In this document: piece after piece, positions 1-12,100 of the stretch
Position numbering within the stretch: the stretch's first letter is position 1
Layout: the number at the start of each line of letters is the position of its first letter
Source of the DNA: a virus
Virus record (IMG/VR): IMGVR_UViG_3300021963_004266
Span: 1 to 49,677 of that record
Reading direction: 5' to 3' (one strand)
Length of the DNA stretch: 49,677 nt
Notes under the pieces: generated by a model
Told to the model about the DNA's origin: nothing
Seen by the model: the letters and a program-made list of their open reading frames with translations, nothing else
Databases searched by the model: none
Program-made: the position numbers and the translations under genes

Positions 1-1
1 T

Positions 2-355
2 AAGGATTATGCAGGGATCAGCCAATCTGACTTTGCAACAAAGTACGGCTGGCTAAGAATGGACACCGGAGATTTAATAGTCTCCCTGACAGTTAATACA
101 CCAATTGACCAAGATGCAGATGTAACCGGTAAAGGATTGATGTTATGGCAAGGCGGATCGTCTTCGCCAACACAGTCGATGTTCAGCGGACAGTACAGGG
201 TGCTTACTATACAAAACAATTTTGCAAATGGTAAATTTGAACAGGTGTTAAAACTTGCTAGATATATAAACGGCGATGTAGCCAGCGGACTTGCAACATT
301 GACCAATGATGCAGTATCAAATAGTAGAACTAATCAACAAGCCGGAGGCGGATAA
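2..355 (+). CDS. C-terminal part of a phage structural protein (5' cut by window edge)
   Basis: The reading frame is open from base 2 to the stop at 353-355, so the gene begins before the window. The visible 117 residues include a beta-rich stretch (FSGQYRVLTIQNNF) followed by KFEQVLKLARY. This recalls the last strands of baseplate hub or LysM-type tail proteins, where a 'GxYRVxxVxxxFxxGxFxQxLxLxR' pattern closes the domain. It lies directly upstream of the gp5-like spike gene, which fits a hub or tail-tube-end component. An internal ATG at 59 exists, but the frame continues upstream of it with protein-like sequence, so I treat the gene as truncated. The specific identity, for example a gp27 counterpart, is inference. 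Confidence 0.6.
   Translation, partial: KDYAGISQSDFATKYGWLRMDTGDLIVSLTVNTPIDQDADVTGKGLMLWQGGSSSPTQSMFSGQYRVLTIQNNFANGKFEQVLKLARYINGDVASGLATLTNDAVSNSRTNQQAGGG
344..348 (+). promoter_or_regulatory. Ribosome binding site of the gp5-like gene
   Basis: GGAGG lies ten bases before the ATG at 359, inside the last codons of the preceding gene. It supports the start at 359 and translation coupled to the upstream gene. Confidence 0.6.
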
Positions 356-358
356 TAA

Positions 359-1906
359 ATGGGTGTATCAGATAACATACGCAGAGCTGGTCCGTCAAAG
401 ACCGCTGTAATTGATCAAAATAAACTTGGGCTCAAAGTAGATCCAGGACCTTATGTGGCCACAGTAATGGAGCACGTAAAAGGCAACCGACTTGGTCAGT
501 TAAAAGTTTTTATTCCTGAGTGGGGCGGCAAGATCTCTCCAACCACAGAATATACAACAGTTAGTTACGCTAGTCCGTTTTATGGAAAAACATACGGCAC
601 AGATAGTCAAGAACTTCCAATTGACAGCCCTGCTACCAGTGGGCAGAGTTATGGAATGTGGATGATACCTCCGGACATTGGCAACAAAGTTTTAGTGATG
701 TTTGCCAATGGAGATCGAGATCGAGGGTTTTGGCTAGGTTGCATCTATGATAGTTCAAGCCACCATATGGTTCCAGCAAATGGACGGGCCATTGGCGGCA
801 AAGATAAAACCATGGTTCCTCCCGGGGATCAAAGTGTATCAATAGGCAACGACAGCGTACTACCAGTGACCGAATACAACGCAAAAGTGGACACAGCTTT
901 CCAGAGTGATGGATTGGTGGCAACTCCGCGTTACGCACATCAATATCAAACAGCAGTATTATTACAGCAAGGCTTAGACAGAGACCCAATTCGTGGCGCA
1001 ATTAGTTCTAGCAGTATGCGTGAAGCACCTAGCAATGTCTACGGTATTAGCACGCCCGGTCGTAGTGCAACCAAAACACCACAACTTGGAACCGACAAAG
1101 ATTTAGTAATATTTAGAAAAGGCGGCCACAGTTTTGTCATGGATGACGGCGCCGCTGGCGATGATATAAATTCTGAAGGTACAGATCAACTTATCAGATT
1201 GCGTACCACAGGTGGACATCAAATCTTAATGAATGACACAGAAAATGTATTGTACATCGGCAGTCAATCCGGTGACACCTGGTTAGAATTCAGCAAAGAA
1301 GGACAACTACACGTATTTTCTAGTAACGGGATAAACTTACGCACCAAAGGTGTGATGAATTTTCACAGTGATGCCGCTATTATTATGCAAAGTCCAGTAA
1401 TACAAATGAATGCTTCTGACACCACCGGGCAAGGCGGGCAGAGTGCAATTATTATGAATACCACCGGGCAAATGGCAATAAAAGCCACAATGGGTGCAAG
1501 CATTGCCGCAGATGGTCCGCTATCATTGAGCAGTTTGTCAATGGGTTCATTTAAATGCGGCGCAATGTTAAGTCTGTCATCTGCAGGAATGACCAGTGTA
1601 TACGGAACCTTGTTAAAATTAAATACTGGCATGCCAGGAATACCAACCATAGTAACAACCACGCCAACCAACGTACTGCAAGATACCATTTATTCCGACG
1701 GTACAAAAGCATGGGTATCGTCCACTGGGGCAGTATCGTCTGCGTGTACACAAGTACCCGCACATGAGCCTTGGGTCAGCACAGACGGAAAGAGTCGCCC
1801 AACTCCAAAAATTCCAGGGCAAAGTGGTAATAGCCTTGCAGGGTTTGCAACAGCAGCTGCAATGTCGGGGTTAGTTGGTTCACTGACCAGCAGTTTGTTT
1901 GGATAA
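359..1906 (+). CDS. gp5: Baseplate hub/spike protein, gp5-like (OB-fold plus beta-helix, no lysozyme domain)
   Basis: The 515-residue product should form the membrane-piercing spike at the centre of the baseplate. Residues about 31-140 look like the gp5/VgrG OB-fold: VATVMEHVKGNRLGQLKV, then IPPDIGNKVLVMFANGD and GFWLGCIYD. Residues about 255-420 have short repeated beta strands typical of the trimeric beta-helix or prism (GGHSFVMDD, GHQILMND, LYIGSQSGDTWLEFS, INLRTKGVMNFHSD). T4 gp5 carries a lysozyme domain between these parts, and I see none here. The next gene may supply that activity. The 5' neighbour ends three bases upstream, and gp25 and gp6 follow, which is the usual baseplate gene order. 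The family assignment is firm. Confidence 0.88.
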   Translation: MGVSDNIRRAGPSKTAVIDQNKLGLKVDPGPYVATVMEHVKGNRLGQLKVFIPEWGGKISPTTEYTTVSYASPFYGKTYGTDSQELPIDSPATSGQSYGMWMIPPDIGNKVLVMFANGDRDRGFWLGCIYDSSSHHMVPANGRAIGGKDKTMVPPGDQSVSIGNDSVLPVTEYNAKVDTAFQSDGLVATPRYAHQYQTAVLLQQGLDRDPIRGAISSSSMREAPSNVYGISTPGRSATKTPQLGTDKDLVIFRKGGHSFVMDDGAAGDDINSEGTDQLIRLRTTGGHQILMNDTENVLYIGSQSGDTWLEFSKEGQLHVFSSNGINLRTKGVMNFHSDAAIIMQSPVIQMNASDTTGQGGQSAIIMNTTGQMAIKATMGASIAADGPLSLSSLSMGSFKCGAMLSLSSAGMTSVYGTLLKLNTGMPGIPTIVTTTPTNVLQDTIYSDGTKAWVSSTGAVSSACTQVPAHEPWVSTDGKSRPTPKIPGQSGNSLAGFATAAAMSGLVGSLTSSLFG

Positions 1907-1909
1907 AAT

Positions 1910-2578
1910 ATGGCAACAGATCAAGGCATACGACAATCTCAGGGTGTAGCAGTTACAAACACACTACCACTGAGCTGGCTAGGCAGGGCTGACGCACCAT
2001 CGGGACTACCAACCTGGGCTACAATTGGAAAGCTATCCCCTAACCAAACTAAGTGCCTGGTTGCAGAAATAGGCTACGATCAAAGCCTTTGGGATTATGC
2101 CAAAGTTGGAGAAGATAATCAAGTTGGACGATATCAATTCTCTGCTGAAACGTTGGAATCATATGGTATATTAGCACCAGGGTCAGTCACAGAATACGGA
2201 AATGACGCTGTTAATTATCTGCATTGTTGGACTCCTTCGATGATGCGTAGCAATGTAAATTCATATTTAAATTACATGTACAGCTCAACTAGTTTACAAA
2301 GTTTTTTAATAAACACAATAGCCCAAGATCATTTGGCATATAAAATTATCAGTGACCTACATATAGGTCTTAAAAAAATAAATGCAATTACACCCGATGA
2401 CAATGCAGAAGTCGCAGCCGGTATGATTTATGTCGCCTGGAATTTGGGTGTTGGTACAGGAATTACAAATACAGATGCTCGGGGAACAGGTGCGTATGCT
2501 TGGAGATACAGCGGAATGGGGGACGGTGGTGAATACTACAATGTTGGTAGGTATGCAGTAAGTGTACTGAGCCGTTAA
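1910..2578 (+). CDS. Putative virion-associated peptidoglycan hydrolase (transglycosylase-like)
   Basis: The 222-residue protein has AEIGYDQSLW around residue 53 followed by QVGRYQFSAETLESYGI at residues 71-87. This resembles the 'ESxxxY....GxYQF' catalytic neighbourhood of goose-type lysozymes and lytic transglycosylases, with Glu53 as a candidate acid. A later segment, VAAGMIYVAWNLGVG, is also compatible with that fold. No signal peptide or membrane segment is seen, consistent with a virion component rather than a secreted endolysin. It sits between the spike gene, which lacks a lysozyme domain, and gp25. It would therefore plausibly act in local wall digestion during injection. The match is from motifs only, so a purely structural role remains possible. 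Confidence 0.55.
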   Translation: MATDQGIRQSQGVAVTNTLPLSWLGRADAPSGLPTWATIGKLSPNQTKCLVAEIGYDQSLWDYAKVGEDNQVGRYQFSAETLESYGILAPGSVTEYGNDAVNYLHCWTPSMMRSNVNSYLNYMYSSTSLQSFLINTIAQDHLAYKIISDLHIGLKKINAITPDDNAEVAAGMIYVAWNLGVGTGITNTDARGTGAYAWRYSGMGDGGEYYNVGRYAVSVLSR

Positions 2579-2581
2579 TTA

Positions 2582-2589
2582 AATAAATA
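2582..2589 (+). promoter_or_regulatory. Possible T4-type late promoter motif before gp25
   Basis: AATAAATA matches the NATAAATA late-promoter motif described for marine T4-like phages. It lies only five bases before the gp25 ATG at 2595, so transcription would begin at about the start codon. That makes it a weak candidate. Confidence 0.25.
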
Positions 2590-2594
2590 TTACT

Positions 2595-2981
2595 ATGATT
2601 ACATACAAAGGCTTTAGCACATTAGTTACACCAAAAAAGTTTAAAGTCACTGATTTTGAATTATCTAAGCGTGACCTATTAAATTACTTTAGCATACGCA
2701 AGGGCGAAAAGCTAATGCAACCAAACTTTGGAACAATAATCTGGGATTTGTTGTTTGAACCATTGAATGATGACATACAACAGCTAATCACCGACGACAT
2801 AAATCGAATTATAGGATACGACCCTAGACTCAGAGCAGGGCAAGTATCGGTCACACAACAAACTAACGGCTTTTTGATTCAAATAACATTGTTGTACGTT
2901 CCGTCAGATCAAACTGAAACCATTGGTTTAAACTTTGATCAAAATTCTAAGAATTTAACTTCAATAGTAGACTACAATTAA
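2595..2981 (+). CDS. gp25: Baseplate wedge subunit, gp25-like
   Basis: The 128-residue protein belongs to the GPW/gp25 family. This protein joins the wedges to the hub and helps nucleate sheath polymerisation. The diagnostic segment is residues about 33-58: RKGEKLMQPNFGTIIWDLLFEP in shortened form, with the G-E-x-x-M-x-P-x-F-G and LFEP signatures. The length is typical of the family. It lies immediately upstream of gp6, as in other T4-like genomes, with a 45-base gap that holds a late-promoter-like motif. Confidence 0.93.
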   Translation: MITYKGFSTLVTPKKFKVTDFELSKRDLLNYFSIRKGEKLMQPNFGTIIWDLLFEPLNDDIQQLITDDINRIIGYDPRLRAGQVSVTQQTNGFLIQITLLYVPSDQTETIGLNFDQNSKNLTSIVDYN

Positions 2982-3000
2982 CTGTCCATATTATTATCTA

Positions 3001-3008
3001 AATAAATA
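3001..3008 (+). promoter_or_regulatory. Candidate late promoter for gp6
   Basis: AATAAATA lies in the short gap between gp25 and gp6 and matches NATAAATA. The predicted start of transcription, about six bases downstream, leaves a leader of roughly a dozen bases with an AGG at 3017-3019 before the ATG at 3027. Motif and placement fit; activity is inferred. Confidence 0.5.
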
Positions 3009-3026
3009 GTTTATATAGGTAAAAAT

Positions 3027-6000
3027 ATGGCACAGAATACACGTCAAACAAATCTTCTAGTACAGCAGGACTGGACTAAAATCTACCAATCGTTTGCAAA
3101 CGCAGACTTTACTAGCTACGACTTTGAAACGCTGCGTAGCACAATGATTGGTTATTTACAGCAGTATTACCCAGATACCTTCAACGACTTCTTAGAAAGC
3201 AGTGAGTACCTTGCACTCATTGACATGATTGCTTTCTTGGGACAAAGCCTAAGTTTCCGCACAGATTTAAACACACGTGAAAACTTCATGGATACTGCAC
3301 AACGCCGTGACAGTATTCTTAAACTTGCACGTATGTTGAGTTACAACCCACATCGTACAACAAGTGCTAGTGGCCTATTAAAGATCGACAGCGTTAAAAC
3401 CACAGAATCTGTCTACGACAGCTCGGGCAACAATCTAGCCAACGCTACCATCCACTGGAATGACATTGCCAACGACAATTGGTTAGAGCAGTTTACCAAC
3501 ATTCTAAATGCAAGTTTAGTATCTAGTCAAACAATTGGCAAGCCGGGTAACAGTCAAAAGATCTCAGGAATTCAAACCGACGAGTACGCAATTAACCTAA
3601 ACACCAACACACTACCTATTGCTGGTTTTACAGTTAACGTACAAGGCGCACCAGTTAACTTTGAAGCAGTCAGCGGCACCAGTTTAGGCGAATCCTACAT
3701 CTACGAAAAAGATCCAACTGTCACTGGACAATTTAATGTTTTGTATAGAAATGACAACAACGGAAACGCCAGTAACAACACCGGCTTCTTTATGTTCTTT
3801 AAACAAGGATCAATGCAGGCCACTGATTTTACAATTACCAATGCTATTCCTAATAATTATGTTCCTGTGCTGACCAATAATATTAACAGCACAGACCATT
3901 GGTTATATGCCCTAGATGCTGACAACAATATTCAAACAATGTGGGAAGAAACTCCGGCGTTACCGGGTATCAATGTTATCTATAATCAGTTAACAAATAA
4001 AAATTTATATCAGCTAAACACAACCAACAACGATCAAGTTAACATTGTGTTTGGTGACGGGTCATTCTCTAACATTCCGTCTGGACCTTTTAGATTCTAC
4101 TTCCGTACCAGTAACGGTGCAAGCTATACAATTAATCCAGATGATCTAAGTTCTGTAATTGTTGCATTTAACTACGTTGGTAAAAATAGTGCATTGCATA
4201 CATTAACAGTTACAGCAAGTTTAAAATACACAGTGACCAATGCTAGTTCTGCACAGTCACTGGAGAGTATTAAAATTAGTGCGCCCCAGCAATACTATAC
4301 ACAAAATCGTATGATTACTGCGGAAGATTATAATATCTTCCCGTTGACTAGTTTTAACAGTATTCAAAAGATTAAAACAGTTAACCGCACAAGTTCAGGT
4401 GTTAGTTTATATCTAGATTCATTGGATCCAACTGGTAGTTATTCTAGCACAAACGTATTTTGTGCTGATGGCATTATATCTGCAAACGCAGAAATCAGTT
4501 CCACTACCTTTGATTTCTTGAATACCAATGACATTTATTCTGCTATCTACAATGATGTTGTGCCTATCATTGGTAGTACAGAAATGATTAATTACTATTA
4601 TGCCAACTACCCTAAATTTAACAGTCCGGAAACTACAATTGAATTTAGTCAAACAACTTCTTCAACTTCTGCAAGTTCAGGATATTTACAGTTTGATGGC
4701 GACACATTGCAGATTGGTAATGGCATTAACGGCAATTTACAGTATGTTAACACAGGTGCAAGTCTAAGATTCTCTGCACCAGTTGGCCAATATTTTAACA
4801 GTCAAAATGCATTACAGACAGGAACTCCAAGTGCGGCCGGAGATAAATTAAGTTTTTATGCATCAGTGACTAGTATTATTCCCAATGATGATGCATACAC
4901 TCCTAGCTTAGTTAACTTCGGAACACGAGTACCTACTGGCGCAATTTTAAGCGATGAAGGTTTGATAGGGGCAAATAGTATTATTCCTCCGTATCAAACA
5001 GATTTGAGTACAAGTTTAATTGGAACAGCTATCTCTCAAATTAACGCAAAAGTTAATTTTGGATTAACCTATGATCAGGAAAATCAAACGTGGATTAATA
5101 TTCCTCCTGCAAGCATTAGTGCTAGCACAGATTGGTTAATGAAATTTACCTATAATCAAGGACGTTATACTGTACAAAGTAAAATTTTAAAATATGTATT
5201 TTCTAGTGTGGGCGAGACTACATTCTATTTTGATCCTACTGTGCGTGTGTATGACTCAACCACGGGTACCACAGTCCCCGACACAGTTAAAGTATTAAAA
5301 ATTAACACAGAACCAGGGTCAAATTCGCCAATTGGTAAAGACATAGTCTGGCAAATATATAACAATGTAGTTGATGTAACTGGCTATGCAGAAACAGATC
5401 GCATCTTAGTTAAACCACCAACAATACAAATGGATTCTGTTCCCGATAATCCTGATTTGTATGAATTGATTGCTGGTACAGATGTATCTCGTGGCGATTT
5501 ATATTTCCAGTGGCAACATAATAGTCCAAGTAGAAATCGTATTGATCCAACCCCAGTTAACATTATGGATGTTTATATACTAACAGCCGACTATTCTACT
5601 AGTTATATAGAATGGATACAAGACTTAACAGGTACGGTATCTGAACCCAATGCACCTACATCAAGTAGCCTAGAAATTGCATATAATACACTAGAAGATT
5701 ACAAAGCAGTTAGTGATACATTAATTTATAATCCAGCAAAATTTAAACCGTTGTTTGGATCCAAAGCAGATTCATCCTTGCAAGCACGATTTCAGGTTGT
5801 TATTAATCCAGCAAGTAGTATGACACCGAACGAAATGAAGAGTCAGGTTATTGCGGCTATTAACAAATACTTTGATCTGGCCAATTGGGACTTTGGCGAT
5901 ACATTTTATTTCAGTGAATTAGCGGCATATCTACACAATAAATTAGCACCAAACTTGGCTAGTATATTAATTACCCCCGATGATGCTGGACTAGTATTTG

Positions 6001-6134
6001 GTAATTACTTCCAAATTAATTCTGAACCATGGGAAATTATTACATCTGCGGCTACTGTTAATGACATTGATGTAGTTAGCGCAGTAACAGCGGCACAACT
6101 GAACCTTGGCAACACCCTAATAGGTACATATTAA
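3027..6134 (+). CDS. gp6: Baseplate wedge subunit, gp6-like
   Basis: The 1,035-residue protein matches the gp6/baseplate J-like family, which forms the inner ring of the baseplate and triggers its rearrangement. The N-terminal 120 residues are the most characteristic: VQQDWTKIYQSF, then YLQQYYPDTFNDF, LIDMIAFLGQSLSFRTDLN, RENFMDTAQRRDSILKLAR, and SYNPHRTTSASG. A mid-protein VNIVFGDGSF segment and a C-terminal region around residues 910-1000 (INKYFDLANWDFGDTFYFSEL) are also typical of J-like proteins. It is longer than T4 gp6 (about 660 residues), as often seen in marine relatives. Its stop overlaps the next start by one base (TAATG). Confidence 0.92.
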   Translation: MAQNTRQTNLLVQQDWTKIYQSFANADFTSYDFETLRSTMIGYLQQYYPDTFNDFLESSEYLALIDMIAFLGQSLSFRTDLNTRENFMDTAQRRDSILKLARMLSYNPHRTTSASGLLKIDSVKTTESVYDSSGNNLANATIHWNDIANDNWLEQFTNILNASLVSSQTIGKPGNSQKISGIQTDEYAINLNTNTLPIAGFTVNVQGAPVNFEAVSGTSLGESYIYEKDPTVTGQFNVLYRNDNNGNASNNTGFFMFFKQGSMQATDFTITNAIPNNYVPVLTNNINSTDHWLYALDADNNIQTMWEETPALPGINVIYNQLTNKNLYQLNTTNNDQVNIVFGDGSFSNIPSGPFRFYFRTSNGASYTINPDDLSSVIVAFNYVGKNSALHTLTVTASLKYTVTNASSAQSLESIKISAPQQYYTQNRMITAEDYNIFPLTSFNSIQKIKTVNRTSSGVSLYLDSLDPTGSYSSTNVFCADGIISANAEISSTTFDFLNTNDIYSAIYNDVVPIIGSTEMINYYYANYPKFNSPETTIEFSQTTSSTSASSGYLQFDGDTLQIGNGINGNLQYVNTGASLRFSAPVGQYFNSQNALQTGTPSAAGDKLSFYASVTSIIPNDDAYTPSLVNFGTRVPTGAILSDEGLIGANSIIPPYQTDLSTSLIGTAISQINAKVNFGLTYDQENQTWINIPPASISASTDWLMKFTYNQGRYTVQSKILKYVFSSVGETTFYFDPTVRVYDSTTGTTVPDTVKVLKINTEPGSNSPIGKDIVWQIYNNVVDVTGYAETDRILVKPPTIQMDSVPDNPDLYELIAGTDVSRGDLYFQWQHNSPSRNRIDPTPVNIMDVYILTADYSTSYIEWIQDLTGTVSEPNAPTSSSLEIAYNTLEDYKAVSDTLIYNPAKFKPLFGSKADSSLQARFQVVINPASSMTPNEMKSQVIAAINKYFDLANWDFGDTFYFSELAAYLHNKLAPNLASILITPDDAGLVFGNYFQINSEPWEIITSAATVNDIDVVSAVTAAQLNLGNTLIGTY

Positions 6135-9100
6135 TGAGTCTTTTTAATACAATCAATTTCTTACCTGAAGTATTCCGTACTTCACCAAACCAGGCGTTCC
6201 TTAGTGCAACCATGGACCAGCTGGCGACAGACTCGTATAATGTTCCATTGGACGGATATATTGGCAGAACATTTAGCCCTACATATAAGTCCACTGATAA
6301 TTATGTACCCGAGGTCAACAACGAGCGTAGCCGCTATCAACTCGAGCCTACTGTAGTGGTGCAAGACGCAAATAAGAAAGTTAAGTTTAAATCTGATTAT
6401 ACTGATCTGCTGCACCATATTAAAAGTTCTGGCGGCATTAGCACCAATCATCAACGTTTGTTTAGTGCCGAGTGCTATAACTATGACGGTAAATTTGACT
6501 ACGATAAGTTTGTAAACTATTACAAATATTATTGGATGCCCGACGGCCCTGACGCAGTAGACATTTACAGCAACGAAGTTCCGTATCAAAATGATTATGT
6601 AGTAACACGTAGTACAGGTACTGGCGGGTATTTATTTACTGGGACCGGTACACAACCAAACACACAATTAACATTGGCACGTGGCGGCACCTATACATTT
6701 ACAGTTAACCAACCCGGATTCCGATTTTGGATACAGACTAATCCCGGAATTAGTGGAACTGTGCCGGGGTTGCCAACAGTCACAACACGTGATATATTTG
6801 GTGTAACAAACAATGGCATAGAGACTGGCGTTATTAGATTTAATGTTCCATTATCAACAGCACAAGACTTTTATATCAACATGCCAATCGCGGCCACTGT
6901 GGATGCATTAGTAACAAATATTAGTTACACAAAGATTCAAAATCGTTTACTCAGCGAGTTCTTGGCAGAATTCCCAACGGGGTTTGATGGTATTAATAAT
7001 CAATTATCTGGAAAGAGTTTTGTACTCATCAATGGAGAATATGATGACCTCCAATGGACCACTCCAGCAATGCCTACTGAATTTACTGGCACAGATACCA
7101 GCGATATTGTTCCGGGATATATTGTACCCGAAGAGCGTAGAGTTTACGGATGGAGAGTTGAATTAGTTGCCACAGATTTAACTAACACTGACTATGTAAT
7201 TCAAATACACCCGCAATACACCATTGAGATTAGAGAAAAAGTTTTTGTACGTGCAGGATTAACTTATGCATCTAGTGAGTATTGGGTAGATCCTAACTAC
7301 CGTTATAAAGATGTTCCTATTAATACATCTGCTGCTGAGTACTTGTATTTTCAAGACGGCACTAATCCCGCCTACGTAGGACAAATTAAATTAGTAAACA
7401 ATATCAATTCAACTATTGACGTTGACAATGAGATACTAGGAAAATCAAGTTGGTGCAGCCCAAATGGCGTAAATCTAACCAATGGGTTGAAACTTTCTTT
7501 TGATTCAAACGTTATCCCTGCGGCGTATGCCAATAAAGAATTTTATGTAGAAGGTGTTGGTACAAGCATCAATCTTGTGCCGGTTGACCAATTGGCCGTA
7601 CCCGAATCTTACGGTGAAAATATTGATGTTAGTCCTGATTACATTACAATTAATCGAGGAAGTCAAGACCGTAATGGGTGGAGTAGATATAATCGTTGGT
7701 TCCATGTTGATGTGTTGACTGCAACAGCAGGGTATAACAGAGCCGATATTAACTATGGGCCAAACATCCCTGCACGTCGACCCATTATTGAATTTAATCC
7801 AGGATTACAACTTTTTAATTACGGTAGTCGAAGCATCGACAATGTAGACATTGTTATTTTTGAACCAACTGACGCCTTTAATGAGGTTGAAGGGCAAGCA
7901 ACGGCATCAGTGGATGGAGTAGCAGTTCAGCAGAATGATTACATTGTATTTGCAGACGACTATGACACAAACGTAAAAAATAAAATTTGGGAAGTAATTA
8001 TTGAGATAATCAATGGATCAAATTATATTACTCTAATAGATACAGGTTTAACTGTTACCAATGGATCCAATGTACTGGCGCTCAGGGGAGGAAACCAAGG
8101 TAAAAGTTTTTACTACGATGGCACAAATTGGCATGAGGCCCAGGCTAAAGCACAGATTAATCAACAACCAAACTTTGATCTAGTAGATGCTAACGGGTAT
8201 AGCTTTGCAGACAATACAGTATACCCAGGCAGTACGTTTGTTGGTACGTGTGCATTTCGATATAAAGAAGGGACAGGCACAAATGACTCAATTCTTGGGT
8301 TTCCATTGTCTTATCAAACGTTTAACAACATTGGTGATATTGTATTTGAAAATTGTTACGACAAAGATACATTTACCTACGTTGATGATTTAACTACTGT
8401 TACAAAAAAACATAGCCAGGGCTATTTTGCCGTTAACAACGGAACCACTGTTACCAAAGAAACAAATTGGGTAACTAGTGTTGAGGATACAAAACAGTAT
8501 CAATTGTTTACAAAATTCTATGATGGGCGCACAGTTGCAATTAATGGAGTTGACCGAGCATTTGTTCAAGTTGATGTATTACCGAACACAGAAGAAGGAT
8601 TAATTCCTTATACAAAAGTATTTTTAAATAACAGATTGTTAACTGCTGGTGTAGATTATAATATTGTTGCTTACGGGGTTTACCATTTAGTTGAGATGAC
8701 ATCTCTTCCTTCTGTGGGAGATAAGATTGATGTACAAATATTCAGCGACACTATTAGTAAAATTGGATATTATGAAATTCCAAAGAATTTAGACTCAAAT
8801 CCATTAAACGAAAATTTCCCAACAATTACGTTGGGACAGCTACGTACACACTATAACAAGTTAATAGAAAACTACGCTGGGGTAGGAAAAACCCAGGACA
8901 CATACTTAAAAGCGCAAATTGGTACTATTACTCATCATAGCAGTCCTTTGGTATATGCGGCAACGTTTTTAAACGACCCAGTGGTTAATTTTACTACAGG
9001 TATTAATCTAGCTAGAAAAGAATATACTAGATTTAAAAATAAATTTTTAAGTTTATGTGCTTCATTGACTACGTTAAATTATAACAACCCAGCCAGTGGT

Positions 9101-12100
9101 GTTGACACAATTTTACAATCAATTAATTCAGTTAAGAATAATAGCTTTCCGTGGTTTTACAGTGACATGGTTCCACAGGGCGGTAATTATACTACATTAA
9201 CTTATACAGTATTAAACGCACGTCAGGCAAACTACGAACTTAATTCTATCTTTGATGTAACTCAATTGAGTAACCGTGCAGTATTAATCTATGTCAATGG
9301 TACACAGCTAACTTTAGACGCAGATTATACGTTTAGTACAATTGTTCCTGCAGTTACAATTACTAAAACTCTAGTAGTTGGTGACATAATTACTATCCGA
9401 GACTATTTTAACACCGACGGGAACTATATCCCCGAAACACCGTCTAAACTGGGACTATATCCAAAATTTGAACCTGAAATATATCTAGACGACACATACC
9501 AAACTCCTGTTTCAATGATCCGTGGACACGACGGCTCGATTACTCCTGCATTTGGAGACTTCAGAGATCAATATCTATTAGAGCTTGAGAAACGTATCTA
9601 TAATAATATTAAAGCTAATTATCTAACCAATGAATTAAATCGCTTTGACATTATACCCGGACGATTCCGACAATCCGATTACTCACTGGAAGAATTTAAT
9701 CAACTCTTGACACAAAACTTTTTACAGTGGGTTGGCTCCAATGGTGTAGATTACACCACAAACTCTTGGTATAATGCCTCTAATCCGTGGACATGGAATT
9801 ACTACGGTCTTCCTGATACGGTTAACCGTAGTTCATTGCAAGGTTCTTGGAGAGCTGTTTTTAAATATTGGTATGACACCGACCGACCAAATTTGGCTCC
9901 GTGGGAGATGTTGGGTTTTAGTAGTATACCAAGTTGGTGGTTAGACCGGTACGGAGAAGCACCCTATACCAAAGGTAATCTAACATTATGGGACGACTTA
10001 GAAGCAGGCTACATTTGGAACAATGGAGATCCGTATACCGATCTAAGATTTGCACGTCCTGGGTTAAGCACATTTATTCCTGTTGACTTTTCGGGTAATT
10101 TGTTGAGCCCAAATTTAATTCCGTTATCAACTTTATCAACTAGCAAATATGTAAATGGAAGTTTTGCGGTTGGGCAACAAGGCCCAGTTGAAACTGCCTG
10201 GCGCAATAGCAGTGATTATACATTTGCGGTACAAGTTGCTTTTGCATTGGCCAAGCCTGCGGAATATTTTGCTACACAAATTGATACATCGTTGGTGTAC
10301 AGAAATCCTATAACTAATCAGTTTAGCACAGCAGAGAACATAAAAATTACTCCGAGTATTTTAAAAGTAAATGGCGATACTACGCTTGGCACAATTAAAC
10401 GTACATCTGGTTATATTAACTGGATCGGAGACGGGATTAAAAATCTTGGAATAAATCCTGCAATTACATTACAAGACTATTTTAACAATATGACTGTTCA
10501 GTTATCGTATAAAGTAGCTGGATTCACTGATAAGAATTTATTAACAGTTTCTGCAGAACAAACAACACCAAGCTCAACTAACGCTAGTGTTATTATTCCA
10601 GACGAAAACTATAGAATTTATCTAAGTAAGTCTGTGCCTGTTAGTACAGCCACATATAGTGCAGTTATCGTAGAAAAAGTAACAGGTGGATATTCAGTAA
10701 CCGGATACGACCTAAGCAATCCATTCTTTACTATTATCCCTAGCATTGCAAGTAGTAATAGTACTGTTATTTCTGCTAGCGGTGTTGGCGCTAAAGTATA
10801 TAATGACTCCACTGGAACCTCAACAAAAATTCCATATGGCACAGAATTTACTACCTTACAACAGGTAGTTGATTTCTTAGTAAGCTATCAACGGTACCTA
10901 ACTGCACGTGGATTTATATTCACTGAGTTTAGTAGAGATTTACAAAAACAAAAAGACTTTATATTAAGTGCTGAAGAATTTTTATATTGGAGCCAACAAG
11001 GTTGGGCCAATGGTACTATTTTAGTATTAAATCCAATCACTAATAAATTAATTTTCTCTTCGTACTTTACTGTAGTTGATGAAATTACAAATGCACCAAC
11101 TAGCAGCAGAGTATTGGATCAAAATTTTGTTCCTATTAAATCAACTTCTTTGACCTTGCTTAGAGATAGTGTGTTTACAAAAGAACAGGCCGAGCCAGTT
11201 AACGTCATGACCATGGAAGTAATTAATGGCTCATATGTATCGTTGGCTAAATTAAATCTAGTACAGTACGAGCATACATTGATATTTGATAACGTTGACG
11301 ACTTTGGCGATATTATCTATGTACCATCGCAAGGAACACGTCAATATCGTTTAAAACTCAGTGGCGAAAAAACTGGCGGATGGAACGGTATGTTGTTTGC
11401 ACCGGGATATGTGTATAGTGACCCGAAGATATTAACGTGGGAAACTAACTACGATTATAAGACCGGTGATATTATTACATTCAGCAGTAACTACTATACT
11501 GCTACAAAGAATATTCCTGCAAGTTCAAAATTTGATGCTACACAATGGAAACAAATTTCTTCAGATGACATCCGTACCGGATTATTGCCATCCTTCGGTC
11601 ACAACGCACAGAAATTTGCAAACTATTATGATGTAGACAATCCACCTCCTGAGGAAGATCTACAGTTGTTCAGTGCAGGCTTAATTGGATTTAGACAAAA
11701 ACCTTACCTAACAGATTTAGGTATTAGCATTCCTAATCAGACTAAGTTCTATCAAGGGTATATTAAACAAAAAGGCTCCCGCAATTCGATTAATGCGTTG
11801 ACTAAAGCCAACTTCGAAAACGTTCAAGGTACTGTAACAACCTACGAAGAATGGGCATTCTTAATTGGTAAGTACGGAGACTTTTCTCGTAATCAGTACA
11901 ATGAATTTATTTTAGATCAGTCAATTTTTAATACGAACCCTGTTGCGTTTACCTATGCGTCAGAGTATAGTACAACGCACAGCGATATTATTGACTTGTC
12001 TTCGGCTAACATTTATAACTCTAGCAATTTGAGTAGTACAACAACATCTATCTACAACAACAGAGTTGACAGCACATATATTACAGATCTGCCAACTGCG

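Noticed and set aside
1363-1689. 108-residue minus-strand frame inside the gp5-like gene
   Set aside because: It lies fully inside a confidently assigned structural gene and has no start signal.
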